A DNA stretch of 57,508 bases from an uncultured Lachnospiraceae bacterium (GTDB taxonomy: Bacteria > Bacillota > Clostridia > Lachnospirales > Lachnospiraceae). The notes under the pieces were generated by a model that worked only from the letters and a program-made list of their open reading frames with translations, searched no databases and was not told where the DNA came from. Where the stretch lies: positions 1 to 57,508 of the forward strand of contig CANQSB010000020.1 in the NCBI GenBank assembly GCA_947626435.1. Reading direction: 5' to 3'. The translations under genes were made by a program, and so were the position numbers. Shown here in pieces: positions 45,044 to 54,792 of the stretch (the stretch's first letter is position 1; every line of letters begins with the position of its first letter).

Positions 45044-45058
45044 GGTTAATAACCGAGG

Positions 45059-45095
45059 CTGTCTGTCAAAAGCAGGCGCGCCAATATACAGACAG
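45059..45095 (+). terminator. Hairpin between csrA and flagellin
   Basis: 8-bp arms (ctgtctgt / acagacag) with a 21-nt loop and no T run, so it is a weak terminator or an mRNA processing/stability element. Confidence 0.4.
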
Positions 45096-45142
45096 TTGCG
45101 GATATTATAAATTAAAACTGAATAAGAAACAAAAAACAAATG

Positions 45143-45163
45143 GTGGAAAACGGAATTTTCCAC
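45143..45163 (+). promoter_or_regulatory. Predicted CsrA-binding hairpin in the flagellin leader
   Basis: A perfect 8-bp stem (gtggaaaa / ttttccac) presents the loop CGGAA, with GGA exposed as in high-affinity CsrA sites. A second GGA lies in the flagellin ribosome site (45254-45256). Confidence 0.7.
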
Positions 45164-45265
45164 GGCAAAGCCAAAGCGCGGATTTGTGGATGTAAGATTT
45201 ACAAAAGTGAAATTTGCAGACGCAAAGACAAATAAGCGCGGCAGGCAAAACAAGGAGGTAAGATT

Positions 45266-46781
45266 ATGGTAGTACAGCACAATTTACAGGCAATGAACTC
45301 TAACAGAATGTTAGGAATTACACAGGGCTCTTTGTCAAAGGCAACAGAGAAGCTTTCTTCAGGCTACAAGATTAACCGTGCGGCAGATAATGCGGCAGGT
45401 CTTGCTATATCTGAGAAGATCTGAGAAGATGAGAAAGCAGATTAGAGGACTTACACAAGCATTTGCAAATGCTGAGGACGGTATCAGCGTAGTACAGACG
45501 GCAGAAGGCGCTCTTACGGAAGTTCATGATATGCTTCAGAGAATGAATGAGCTTGCAGTACAGTCAGCAAACAGCCCGAACGCAGAAAATGACCGCTCAT
45601 ATATTCAGGCAGAGATTGACCAGCTTACACAGGAAATTGACCGTGTAGCCGAGACAACTAAGTTCAATGAGACATATCTTTTGAAGGGCGACAATTCAGT
45701 TGAGAAGACATACAGCTATGCTTATAAGATGGGTTCAGACCTTAGCGCGACAGCCAGCTTTTCAAAGACAGCAGACGCAAACGGTGTTACTGTATCAGTA
45801 AGCTTCTCTGCGATGGGTACAGCGAAATCTCCTTCAGTAGCGGATCAGGATGCTTTGGCAAAAGCGCTCAAGAACCAAGGTCTTACGATTACGACATCAA
45901 CCATTAAGGTTATTGATACTACTACTGGTACTACTGTCACAAAGGATGTAGTAAAGGCATCTGTACAGTTCAACGGCAGCGATGCAAAGTCTAACTTCTC
46001 AATAGTTGGCTCCGGTACAGTAAGCGCCAGCGGTGTAGTATCATTCACTGTAATTAACTCATATGGCAAAGTTGTCGGCAATATCAATGTAAAGTTAGAT
46101 GATATTAAGGCCGGACTTACCAGCAATATTACAGCTACTACTGTAACCGCTTCAGGCAGCAGCCTCGAGGCATTTTCATTCTATGATAAGGATGGCAACA
46201 AGATAGCGGCTAATGGTCTGAAAGATTATTTTACTTCAATGGATGTAGGTCAAGGCGCTTCAGCAACCATTTCAACATCAGGCAGGGCTGATTCTAAGAA
46301 GGTATATGACGCTCTTGGCAACGAAATCGCACTTGACCAGACAAAGGTTAAGGCTGCAAAGGATCAGACCGGCGCATTGGCAATGAGATTCCATGTAGGT
46401 GCTGACGGTACAGACAACAACAAGATTTCTATCAACATTCAGGCGTTGACGGCTAAGGGGCTTGGTATCAACGGTTTAAGGATTGACGGCGATGATGATA
46501 TCAGGGCTACAAATGCTATCTCCGTAATCAGCGAGGCAATCAAGATTGTATCTACACAGCGTTCAGCGCTCGGTGCAGTTCAGAACCGCTTAGAGCATAC
46601 AATCAACAACCTGGATAACATCGTAGAGAATACGACATCTGCAGAGTCATCAATTCGTGATACAGATATGGCTGATGAGATGGTTAAATACTCTAACAAC
46701 AATATCCTTTCACAGGCAGGTCAGTCAATGCTTGCACAGGCTAACCAGTCTAACCAGGGCGTACTTTCATTACTCGGCTAA
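45266..46781 (+). pseudogene. Flagellin, disrupted by a 10-bp tandem duplication
   Basis: The true start is the ATG after AAGGAGG: VVQHNLQAMNSNRMLG through LSSGYKINRAADNAAGLAISEK, the classic flagellin D0/D1 N terminus. A tandem duplication of ctgagaagat (45411-45430) shifts the frame and gives TGA at 45422, truncating the protein at 52 residues. Removing one copy restores SEKMRKQIRGLTQAFANAEDG and a full 501-aa flagellin ending ILSQAGQSMLAQANQSNQGVLSLLG. The rest is intact, with a variable central region (~135-395). It may be a slip-strand off state, a recent mutation or a sequence error. Confidence 0.92.
45411..45430 (+). repeat. 10-bp tandem duplication in flagellin
   Basis: Two perfect adjacent copies of ctgagaagat, in a region coding for the highly conserved SEKMRKQ of flagellins. 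One copy is the expected state. Confidence 0.95.
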
Positions 46782-46821
46782 TCAGTATTTTGAAGAGCTT
46801 AAAGCAGCTAACCATAAACAG

Positions 46822-46851
46822 AAGGCTGTCGCATACCGCGGCAGCCTTTTT
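46822..46851 (+). terminator. Strong intrinsic terminator after flagellin
   Basis: An 11-bp stem (aaggctgtcgc / gcggcagcctt, one G-U) with a 5-nt loop, followed by a T run. Confidence 0.9.
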
Positions 46852-47133
46852 GTATAAGAATTAAAAGATTGATTATACATTAAGCAGAAAGATTGTATAA
46901 ACATAATCTGTATTATTTTTTACATTTCGCCATTATTTTTTCAAAAAGTCTTGCCAGATGCTTAATCAAATGTTATAGTACAAATGCAAAAAGCAGTTTG
47001 GCTTAAAGAATTTTATGGAGAGCCAGGTTGCAACGCTGAACAGCACCTAAGGACACAACCGCACCGATGCACAAAACAACATTGACAATTTGCGCCATAT
47101 TTTGACAATTTAGGGACATTTTGTCATATTTGT

Positions 47134-47162
47134 TTGACAACCGTAAACATTTATGGTAACAT
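47134..47162 (+). promoter_or_regulatory. Sigma-A promoter for kinase 2 and surface protein
   Basis: A perfect TTGACA and TAACAT with a 17-nt spacer. Two more TTGACAATT copies lie just upstream (47087 and 47102). I see nothing else in the 46861-47277 gap. Confidence 0.7.
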
Positions 47163-47277
47163 TCAAAATGCGTCTACAAAATCAAGTAATCCATTCGGAA
47201 AAATTTTCCACATTAGAAGACGGCTTGAATTTATTCGCATAATATTTTATTTGAAGAAAGGCAGCTAGACAGGCATA

Positions 47278-48954
47278 ATGTTAAAGGTCGGAACCGTCAT
47301 TGACAGCAAATACAAAATACTAAACATCATAGGCAGTGGCGGCATGAGCACAGTATACCTTGCCATAAACGAAAAAGCAAACAAGCTGTGGGCGATAAAA
47401 GAGGTGCGCCGCGATGCACAGACAGAGCTTGACACGATACGCCAAAGCCTTATCAGGGAAAAGGAGATACTCACAAGACTTTCGCATAAGGGACTGCCAA
47501 GCATAATAGATGTGGTTGATTATGAGGAAAATTTCCTCATAGTGATGGACTATATCGAAGGCATAACCTTAAAGGAAGCGCTTGACAAGCAGGGCGCGCA
47601 GCCGCAGGCGGCAGTGGTTGACTGGGCGATTCAGCTTTGCGAGGTATTGAAATATTTACACAGCCTCAATCCGCCGATTATCTACCGCGACATGAAGCCC
47701 TCAAATATTATGCTGCGCCCTGACAACAGGCTTGTGCTGATTGATTTCGGTACGGCGAGGGAGTACAAGGAAAAAAGCCTTACCGACACCACATATCTTG
47801 GCACGCAGGGCTATGCCGCCCCGGAGCAGCTTGGAGGTATTGGGCAGACCGATGCCCGAACGGATATATACAGCCTCGGTACGACAATGTATCATCTGTT
47901 GACAGGCAATAATCCCTCGGAGCCGCCATACGAGCTGTATCCTGTCACTAAGTGCAATCCCATTCTGTCTGACGGGCTTGAGCATATTATATGCAGATGC
48001 ACACAGCCCAATCCTCAAAAACGCTATCAATCCGCCGATGAGCTGCTCTATGCCTTAAAGCATTATAAAGAGCTGGAGAAAAAAACGGTTCATGGCTATA
48101 AGCGGAAAATGCAGATATTCTGCGCCAATATTCTGCTGGCGGCTTTGACGCTTTCGCTCTCGTTTGCGACAGGCGTTAGGGCGCACAGCAAGCAGGAAAA
48201 TGAATATGAATATTTCGTAGGCGTAGCGGACAAGGCATCAGATTTCGACACCAAAGCGCAATATTATCTAAAGGCGATAGATACCAATGCGCAAAGCGAA
48301 GACGCCTATTGCAAGCTTGCTGATAATTTTGTGAGCGACGGAATATTCACTGACGCTGAGGAGGCTGTCTTAGTCAATCTTGTTATCAGTTCTGATGATT
48401 ATTTAGAAAAATTTAAAGAAAGGAACCCTGTGAAGTATGCAGATTTTTGCTACTCGGTGGGCAATGCCTATTGGTTTTATTACGAGCACGAGGAAAGCAG
48501 GGGAATAAACGCGGTGAGGTGGTATGCTGAGGCGCAGGAGCATTACCAATATAATGAAGAAAGGACTGTAGAGCTAAAGCGCAGCAGGCTTTATGCGCAG
48601 ATGGGGAGCTTTCGCATGAATGCTGTGCTTTCGCCGGAGAATGAGTATGATAAGGAGGAGTATATAAAATATTGGAATAATCTTTTAGAGCTGAAAGGAA
48701 TAAATGATGCTGAGCCTGACAAGGATATGATAACATTGCGGCTGTATGAGGAGATAGCCCGCAGTGCAGCGGAATATGCCGGTTTTTTGCTTGATGGAGG
48801 TATCACGAAAGCGGAGGTCAATGAACTTTTTGATGACATAAGGGGTGATGTTGATAAAATGGAGGCAAGGGCGACAGGAAGCGTTTTGGAGGAAATAGAG
48901 GATGTGCGCGTGCTGCTGGAAATAGCGGAAGAAATGACGGCGGTGCTTCCTTAA
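47278..48954 (+). CDS. Membrane-anchored Ser/Thr protein kinase, paralogue
   Basis: A 558-aa paralogue of the kinase at 7207-8892, with the same motifs at the same residue numbers: GSGGMSTVY, Lys41, YRDMKPSN with Asp138, DFG Asp156 and APEQ ~181. A helix at ~279-299 is followed by ~255 outer residues. The outer domain is related but more diverged than the kinase (VKYADFCYSVGNAYWFYYEHEE), suggesting a different signal. No FHA or PP2C gene is next to it; a giant surface protein gene follows 29 nt later, a possible functional partner. Confidence 0.93.
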   Translation: MLKVGTVIDSKYKILNIIGSGGMSTVYLAINEKANKLWAIKEVRRDAQTELDTIRQSLIREKEILTRLSHKGLPSIIDVVDYEENFLIVMDYIEGITLKEALDKQGAQPQAAVVDWAIQLCEVLKYLHSLNPPIIYRDMKPSNIMLRPDNRLVLIDFGTAREYKEKSLTDTTYLGTQGYAAPEQLGGIGQTDARTDIYSLGTTMYHLLTGNNPSEPPYELYPVTKCNPILSDGLEHIICRCTQPNPQKRYQSADELLYALKHYKELEKKTVHGYKRKMQIFCANILLAALTLSLSFATGVRAHSKQENEYEYFVGVADKASDFDTKAQYYLKAIDTNAQSEDAYCKLADNFVSDGIFTDAEEAVLVNLVISSDDYLEKFKERNPVKYADFCYSVGNAYWFYYEHEESRGINAVRWYAEAQEHYQYNEERTVELKRSRLYAQMGSFRMNAVLSPENEYDKEEYIKYWNNLLELKGINDAEPDKDMITLRLYEEIARSAAEYAGFLLDGGITKAEVNELFDDIRGDVDKMEARATGSVLEEIEDVRVLLEIAEEMTAVLP

Positions 48955-48983
48955 CGCTTGGGGTTAAAATTTGGAGGAGTATT

Positions 48984-51900
48984 ATGAAAAAAAAGGTTTG
49001 TTATTTGATGATTTTGGCAGTGTTGATATTGGAGATGTCATTTCAGAAATACAATATCGCGGCAGCTAAAGAAAATAAAGCGAAACATGCGGAAACGCGA
49101 CAGACAGAAGAGACAAGCGGGAGTGAAGAAGCACAGCGGACAGATGAAACAAATGAGGACACAGAAACACAGCAAACAGAAGAAACAGGCGAGGGTAAAG
49201 AAACACAACAGACAGAGGAAACGAGCGAAAGCACAGAAACACAGCCGTCGAAAGATGGCAGCGGAGATGCAGAGACAGAAACGCAGACGACGGAAGAAGG
49301 GAGCGGGGACACAGAGACAGAAATGCAGTCGACAGAGGAAAGCGTCGAAGGCGCAGAGACACAGACGACAGAGGAAAGCAGTGAGGGCACAGAGACGCAG
49401 ACGACAGAAGAAACTGATGATGACGAAGAAACACAGGATATAATCCCGCCGTCCATTACGCTGATAAACGAAAACAAAGCCGTATCACAGGGGAAGGACG
49501 ATGCGGACATATACAATGATGGGGAATTTATTTTTGAAATTTCAGACGACAGCGGCACAGAGGATTTGGATATCTGTCTCAAAGGGGTGGATGACGATGC
49601 GGGTATTATTGAAGACGTAAGCCTGTCTGACAGCGGAGAAAACCTTCAATATACAATAAAGCTTCCGGACAATACATATGGCAGCGACATATATTTATCG
49701 GTAATAGACAAAGCAGGTAATGAGACGAATTATCAACTTTTTAAAGCTGAAAAAAACATTATTGATACAGCGCAGCCGGTTATGAAAGCAGAGATTTTGG
49801 AAGGCAGCGACAAAAGGCGCTATGAGGGCGGACCGACCAATCAACAATTGGAAATACGAGTGAGCGCAGTAGCGGCATCAGGCATAGAAAGCTTTGAAAT
49901 GGCATTCGTGCCTGAGAGTGAAGATACGACGGCAGCAGACAGCTTAGAGTGGGAAAAGGTATCGCTTGAAGACGATACATATTCAATGATAATAGGTGAA
50001 AAGCTCGAACGTAAAGAAGGCTTTGATAAAAATGCTGAAGTCAGCGAACTTGAAGTAGTAGAGCAGAATGCTGCGGATGAAGTGGATGAAGCGGAAACAA
50101 TGTCAATTTCAAATATATCGCAGACACCTTCCCAATTAAAGCTCAGTATAAAAAACGGCACATATTATTTTAGGGCAAAATCATATGCGGGCTTTGAGAA
50201 TGAGGAAGAGGCAAGGATAAATCAACAGCAAAGAAGTATAGAGATAAATCCTGCCGTTATAGACAAAAAGCCTGACGCAAGCGGTTGGTACAATATCAAT
50301 ACCGGCAAGCCGAGCGTATGGGTCGATGCTTTGCAGAATAAAGAGCTTGCAGAGGAAGAGTGCGGATATAAGCTTACTATGCATATGGCTATATATAAGG
50401 GTACGGCCGATGCGGAGGGAGAAATAGTACATACATCACAGAATATCATCACAGTTAAAAATGACATTCCCCTCGAAAAAACGCAGCCGTCCGAAAAAGC
50501 GATAGAACCGTTTGAAATATCGGAGGAAGGCGTCTATACATTATATGTATGGGGAAATGATAATGCTGGCAACTACAGTGAAACTCAGAAATACATAATA
50601 AATGCGGACTACACTGCGCCTGAAAAGCTTGCGATAACAGTTGGCGGAGAAGATATGACCAATAGCGGAAATGACACAGGTGTCATATATAAGAAATTTT
50701 TTGATACAGAAGCGGATGTAGAGGTAACGGGCTATGACGCGTTAAGCCAGATAGACGACAGCAAGACTGTTTTGACGATAAAAAGCTCCGGCGATTCCGG
50801 AGAAACTATGGAAGGGAAAAGAAACGCCGTCGCTTCGATAGGGCACAGATATTATGTAGAGGCAAAGCTGTATGATAAGGCGGGTAATATGTCAGAAGTA
50901 CGTTCAGATGGTTTTGTGGCGGATAATCAGGCTCCCGGCGGCAAAAACGAGGCGGAGCTTACGATAATTCCCAAGGGTGCAAATGAAAATGGCTTTTTTA
51001 ATGATGATTTTGCACTGGAGCTGTATGTCAGGGATAATCCGGAAAGCGGAAGTTCTTCACTAAAAAACGTGAGCTATATACTGAGCGGCGGTGACGGCAA
51101 ATTAGAAACGCAGCAGCTCTTTTCGTTTGATGCGGCAAATGCCACAGACAGCCAACTGGACGCAAACTCTGTTTTTGAGGGAGAACTGAAAATAAAAGCT
51201 TCCGATTATGAAGGAGAAGAGACGTTTATAGAGCTTACGGCTGTTGACAATGCGGGCAACACGAGCACTGTTCAAAAGCCGTTGAAAATTGATACTACGG
51301 ATCCCCAAATAGAGCTTGAGTTTGACGATAGTAAACCTCAAAACGGAATATATTATAAAATGGCAAGAAGCGCCACAGTGACAATATACGAAAAAAATTT
51401 TGATATAGGCGGCGTAAGCTTTGAAATAACAAAAGACGGCAGCAGCATAACAGGCCTTGAGCCGACAGCCGACCAATGGACATCTGACGGTGACACGCAT
51501 ACTGTCTCGATAACGTTTGAACAGGACGGCGAGTATGACATAAAAATAAAGTGTATTGATATGGCAGACAATGAAAGCGTATATGCTGAGGCAGACCGCT
51601 TTGTTATAGACACGACGCTTCCAGAGATATCGGTTTCATATGATAAGACAGCGTATAGCGAAGGCTGGTACAACACAAACCTGACTGCTGAGATAAAAAT
51701 TGTCGAGCACAACTTCAAGGCAGAAAGCTTTAAGCTTACAGCACAGCCTGAGCTTGCGACTACCCGCTGGAAAACCGACGGAGACATACATACCGCAAAG
51801 ATTATATTTGACACCGATGGCGAGTATACATATACGATAAACTGCGTGGATTTGGCAGGCAATCATGCAAGACCGGCAATAAAGGAGCATTTTACGATAG

Positions 51901-53159
51901 ATACGCAGCAGCCGCGGATAAGCATAAACGGTGTACAGGACAATTCGGCAAATTCATCGGAGGTTACGCCGTTAATAAGTATAACTGATACTAATATAGA
52001 TGATGCTTCTATAATGATAGCAATGACAGACGGCTGGGGCAATGAGATAGAGCTGCAAAGCAGCACCACGCAGCTTGAACATGGTTTTGCGTATCGACTC
52101 ACAAATGTATCGGAGCAGCCTGATTCGGTATATCATTTGGAGGTATCGGCAAGCGATATGTCAGGAAATCAGAGCACGACAGGAATACGTTTTTCACTAA
52201 ATCGCCATGGCTCATCATATGATATAACCGACGCAGTGCCCATTATCAGCAAAATGTACAACAAATATGAAAATCTCCATGATATAAGGCTGATAGAGAC
52301 TAATCTGGACGAGGTAGAGCAGTTTAATATTTATATGAACCGCAACGGAAATATGCTGAAAAGTGTAAATACAGATAAGAAGCCATGGAAATTTAATAAA
52401 AATAAGTTGTATTACACCACAAAGCGCTATGGCAGCCCGGAGCTTGGATATATGTATGAATATATTATATATAAGGAAAACTTCCAAAAGGAGGGAAGCT
52501 ATAAGCTTACTTTCAGTTCGATTGACAAGGCGGGCAATCACGTCAATAATACACTTGGCGACAAGGAAGCGCAAATTTCCTTTATAGTGGACGATACGCC
52601 GCCCGCTGTCTATATAGATGGCGCAAAGCTTGATAAGCCGTACAATGTAGATAGTATATCAGCCAGTGTATATATTACAGACAATTTCAAGCTGGAGAAA
52701 GCAGAGCTGTATTTGGAAAATGAGGCGGCTGAGCGCATTAATACATGGGATTATATAGAGCTTGTGCAGAATGTCGCAAATCCCGACAAGGGTGTGATGC
52801 TTGAATTGCCGGCAGGTAAGGGACAGACGCTTTTATTCTGCGTAAGGGATTGCGCAGGAAATGAGATTGTTACATTTTCGGACAATGTCAATAAAGAAGT
52901 ACAGGAGGAGATACTGATAAACGATGAGGCGACGGCAAAGAGCCGGCTTCCTTTGACGATTCCCGGCAGACCGCGGTATACGCAGAAAACAGAGGAAGCC
53001 GATGCGCCCGATTCGGATATAGACACGACATCCTCTGCACCTTTGATTTTAATATCATTTTTTGGCTTGATTTCAGCCGCCGGCGTAACTGTGTTTTTGA
53101 TAAAAAAGGAAAAACGAAAGACCGTATTGCTTCATAAGGTTAAGATTTTTAACAAATAA
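48984..53159 (+). CDS. Giant surface protein with repeated Ig-like domains
   Basis: A 1391-aa protein: signal peptide (~1-27), a Thr/Glu/Gln-rich repetitive stalk (~30-150, ETQxTEE units), then about nine beta-sandwich modules of the bacterial Ig-like kind. The modules share the pattern IDTTxPxIxV, then YxxNxTAxIxIxExNF, then DGxYTYxINCVDLAGN. A Pro/Thr linker and one helix follow (~1357-1377), ending in KKEKRK. There is no LPXTG-like sorting motif, so it is held by its C-terminal helix. Such proteins serve adhesion or wall scaffolding. It follows the kinase gene closely. Confidence 0.88.
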   Translation: MKKKVCYLMILAVLILEMSFQKYNIAAAKENKAKHAETRQTEETSGSEEAQRTDETNEDTETQQTEETGEGKETQQTEETSESTETQPSKDGSGDAETETQTTEEGSGDTETEMQSTEESVEGAETQTTEESSEGTETQTTEETDDDEETQDIIPPSITLINENKAVSQGKDDADIYNDGEFIFEISDDSGTEDLDICLKGVDDDAGIIEDVSLSDSGENLQYTIKLPDNTYGSDIYLSVIDKAGNETNYQLFKAEKNIIDTAQPVMKAEILEGSDKRRYEGGPTNQQLEIRVSAVAASGIESFEMAFVPESEDTTAADSLEWEKVSLEDDTYSMIIGEKLERKEGFDKNAEVSELEVVEQNAADEVDEAETMSISNISQTPSQLKLSIKNGTYYFRAKSYAGFENEEEARINQQQRSIEINPAVIDKKPDASGWYNINTGKPSVWVDALQNKELAEEECGYKLTMHMAIYKGTADAEGEIVHTSQNIITVKNDIPLEKTQPSEKAIEPFEISEEGVYTLYVWGNDNAGNYSETQKYIINADYTAPEKLAITVGGEDMTNSGNDTGVIYKKFFDTEADVEVTGYDALSQIDDSKTVLTIKSSGDSGETMEGKRNAVASIGHRYYVEAKLYDKAGNMSEVRSDGFVADNQAPGGKNEAELTIIPKGANENGFFNDDFALELYVRDNPESGSSSLKNVSYILSGGDGKLETQQLFSFDAANATDSQLDANSVFEGELKIKASDYEGEETFIELTAVDNAGNTSTVQKPLKIDTTDPQIELEFDDSKPQNGIYYKMARSATVTIYEKNFDIGGVSFEITKDGSSITGLEPTADQWTSDGDTHTVSITFEQDGEYDIKIKCIDMADNESVYAEADRFVIDTTLPEISVSYDKTAYSEGWYNTNLTAEIKIVEHNFKAESFKLTAQPELATTRWKTDGDIHTAKIIFDTDGEYTYTINCVDLAGNHARPAIKEHFTIDTQQPRISINGVQDNSANSSEVTPLISITDTNIDDASIMIAMTDGWGNEIELQSSTTQLEHGFAYRLTNVSEQPDSVYHLEVSASDMSGNQSTTGIRFSLNRHGSSYDITDAVPIISKMYNKYENLHDIRLIETNLDEVEQFNIYMNRNGNMLKSVNTDKKPWKFNKNKLYYTTKRYGSPELGYMYEYIIYKENFQKEGSYKLTFSSIDKAGNHVNNTLGDKEAQISFIVDDTPPAVYIDGAKLDKPYNVDSISASVYITDNFKLEKAELYLENEAAERINTWDYIELVQNVANPDKGVMLELPAGKGQTLLFCVRDCAGNEIVTFSDNVNKEVQEEILINDEATAKSRLPLTIPGRPRYTQKTEEADAPDSDIDTTSSAPLILISFFGLISAAGVTVFLIKKEKRKTVLLHKVKIFNK

Positions 53160-53178
53160 TAAAATATTATTATTTTCA

Positions 53179-53208
53179 TTGACTTATCTGTGTCAAAAAG
53201 GTTATAAT
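53179..53208 (+). promoter_or_regulatory. Promoter of the SRP RNA gene
   Basis: TTGACT and a perfect TATAAT with an 18-nt spacer, just before the RNA 5' end. Confidence 0.75.
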
Positions 53209-53212
53209 AATA

Positions 53213-53481
53213 TAACCATGCAGCCGGGGAGTTAGCGGTGCCCTGTACCTGCAATCCGCTACAGCAGGGGTGATGGGATGCATCGGGTTTGCGTTTATAT
53301 AGCTGCCCTTTATAAGTGGCGTTGAAGTTTGGGTCTTGCGCAATATGTGCCATTGAACCGTGTCAGGACAGGAATGTAGCAGCACTAAGGTGGATTTCGT
53401 ATGTGCCGCGAGGGCGCCTGGGCGGAGCAAACTGTAAAGGTAACGTGTATGGGCATAAAATTCAAAGCATCCCGCATGGTT
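53213..53481 (+). ncRNA. ffs: Signal recognition particle RNA (large bacterial type)
   Basis: About 269 nt whose ends pair (aaccatgc / gcatggtt). The 5' Alu domain shows ggggagttagcggtgccctg and cctgcaatccgct, as in the Bacillus scRNA. The S domain tip has tgtcagg, aca-GGAA-tgt (tetraloop at 53371-53374) and agcagc, the Ffh-binding loop. Together with Ffh it targets membrane proteins to the Sec translocon. No protein gene overlaps it. Ends are accurate to a few bases. Confidence 0.95.
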
Positions 53482-53555
53482 ATGTAAAGGTTTATTATAA
53501 TTTGCATACTTAAAAGACAAGGTGTGCACATTATGACGCAGAAAAGAGGAGAACA

Positions 53556-54704
53556 ATGAAAAGAAAGAATATTCAAAATAAGGGAATAGCCTTATTTATG
53601 GCAGTTACGCTTGCAGCGGCATCACTTTGTAGCTGCGGTTCTAAGGATGAGGCTGAGGAGCCTGCTACAGAAATTGATTTTGCGGATATTACGGGCAGCA
53701 GCAATACAAGTACGCCCGAGACGGAAGCACAGCCGGAGACTTCCACAGAAGTATCTACAGTGGAGGAGAGCCGTGAAGGTATGTACCGCAGTGAGCTTAC
53801 AAACGAGTGGATTGACGAGAGCCTAAAGGATCAGCGTCCGGTTGCCATTATGGTTGATAATGAGACAAAGGCGCTCCCCCATTACGGGCTTACTGAGGCA
53901 GATGTTGTTTATGAGCTTATGAACAGTACAGCAAATGGACGGATTACCCGTCTGATGGCGGTTGTTAAGGACTGGGGTAAGATTGAGCAGTTTGGCAGCA
54001 TAAGAAGCACAAGACCTACAAATATTATGCTTGCTGCGGAGTGGAATGCGGTGCTCGTCCATGACGGTGGCCCCTTCTATATTGATGAGTGGATTGCTAA
54101 GAAGTATTCTGCAAACTTTAGCGGCGGTTTTACACGTGTGGACAATGGTAAAGCGAGAGAGTATACAGAGTATGTATGCACAGGCGATTTGGATGAAAGA
54201 TTTGCAAATTCAAAATACAGCACAGAATACAATGAATATTATCCCGGACCGCATTTTTCATTTTCAAATTCAGAGATAGAGCTTACGTCAGACAGGGGCG
54301 CGGTTGATTGCAGCCATATAGAGCTGCCGTTCCCTCACAATGAATCCACACTGGATTACAATGCGGAAACAGGCACATATGATTATTCCGAGTATGGAAA
54401 GGCGCACACAGACCCGCTTCATGACAATGCAAGACTTACCTTCAAAAATCTTTTGATTCAGAATTGCACGTTTTCACAGCTTGATGAAAATGGCTATCTG
54501 ATTTATAATGCGATTGATTCAGGGCGCGACGGCTATTATATCACGAACGGCAAGGCAGTGGAGGTTACTTGGATTAAGTCTGCTGAGAGCGAGCCTACTA
54601 TCTTTTTGGACAAGCAGACAGGCGAGAAAATAGAGATGAATACGGGCAAGACGTATATAGCGCTCGTGCCGTCAGACAGTTGGGACGATTTGGTTATAAA
54701 CTAA
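53556..54704 (+). CDS. DUF3048 (YerB-like) lipoprotein
   Basis: A 382-aa lipoprotein: signal helix and lipobox SLCSC (Cys ~27), a Thr/Glu-rich linker (~35-75), then the DUF3048 domain. Family features are PVAIMVDNETKALPHYGLTEADVVYELM, ITRLMAVVKDW, IGSIRSTRP-like FGSIRSTRPTNIMLA, and a C-terminal GKAVEVTWIKSAESEPTIFLDKQTGEKIEMNTGKTYIALVP. YerB-like proteins are outer-face proteins of unknown role. A terminator follows. Confidence 0.9.
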   Translation: MKRKNIQNKGIALFMAVTLAAASLCSCGSKDEAEEPATEIDFADITGSSNTSTPETEAQPETSTEVSTVEESREGMYRSELTNEWIDESLKDQRPVAIMVDNETKALPHYGLTEADVVYELMNSTANGRITRLMAVVKDWGKIEQFGSIRSTRPTNIMLAAEWNAVLVHDGGPFYIDEWIAKKYSANFSGGFTRVDNGKAREYTEYVCTGDLDERFANSKYSTEYNEYYPGPHFSFSNSEIELTSDRGAVDCSHIELPFPHNESTLDYNAETGTYDYSEYGKAHTDPLHDNARLTFKNLLIQNCTFSQLDENGYLIYNAIDSGRDGYYITNGKAVEVTWIKSAESEPTIFLDKQTGEKIEMNTGKTYIALVPSDSWDDLVIN

Positions 54705-54721
54705 ATAAGGCATTGATTTAC

Positions 54722-54746
54722 AGGGGCTGATATGCAGCCCCTTTTT
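54722..54746 (+). terminator. Strong intrinsic terminator
   Basis: A perfect 8-bp stem (aggggctg / cagcccct) with a 5-nt loop and a T run, just after the DUF3048 gene. Confidence 0.9.
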
Positions 54747-54792
54747 AAAATAAGTAAAAAATAAAACGGAAATGGAGGACTAATGATTCGGT

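Noticed and set aside
49043-49582. Minus- and plus-strand open frames across the ETQ stalk of the surface protein
   Set aside because: Low-complexity repeat read in other frames; the long plus-strand frame has the signal peptide and domains.
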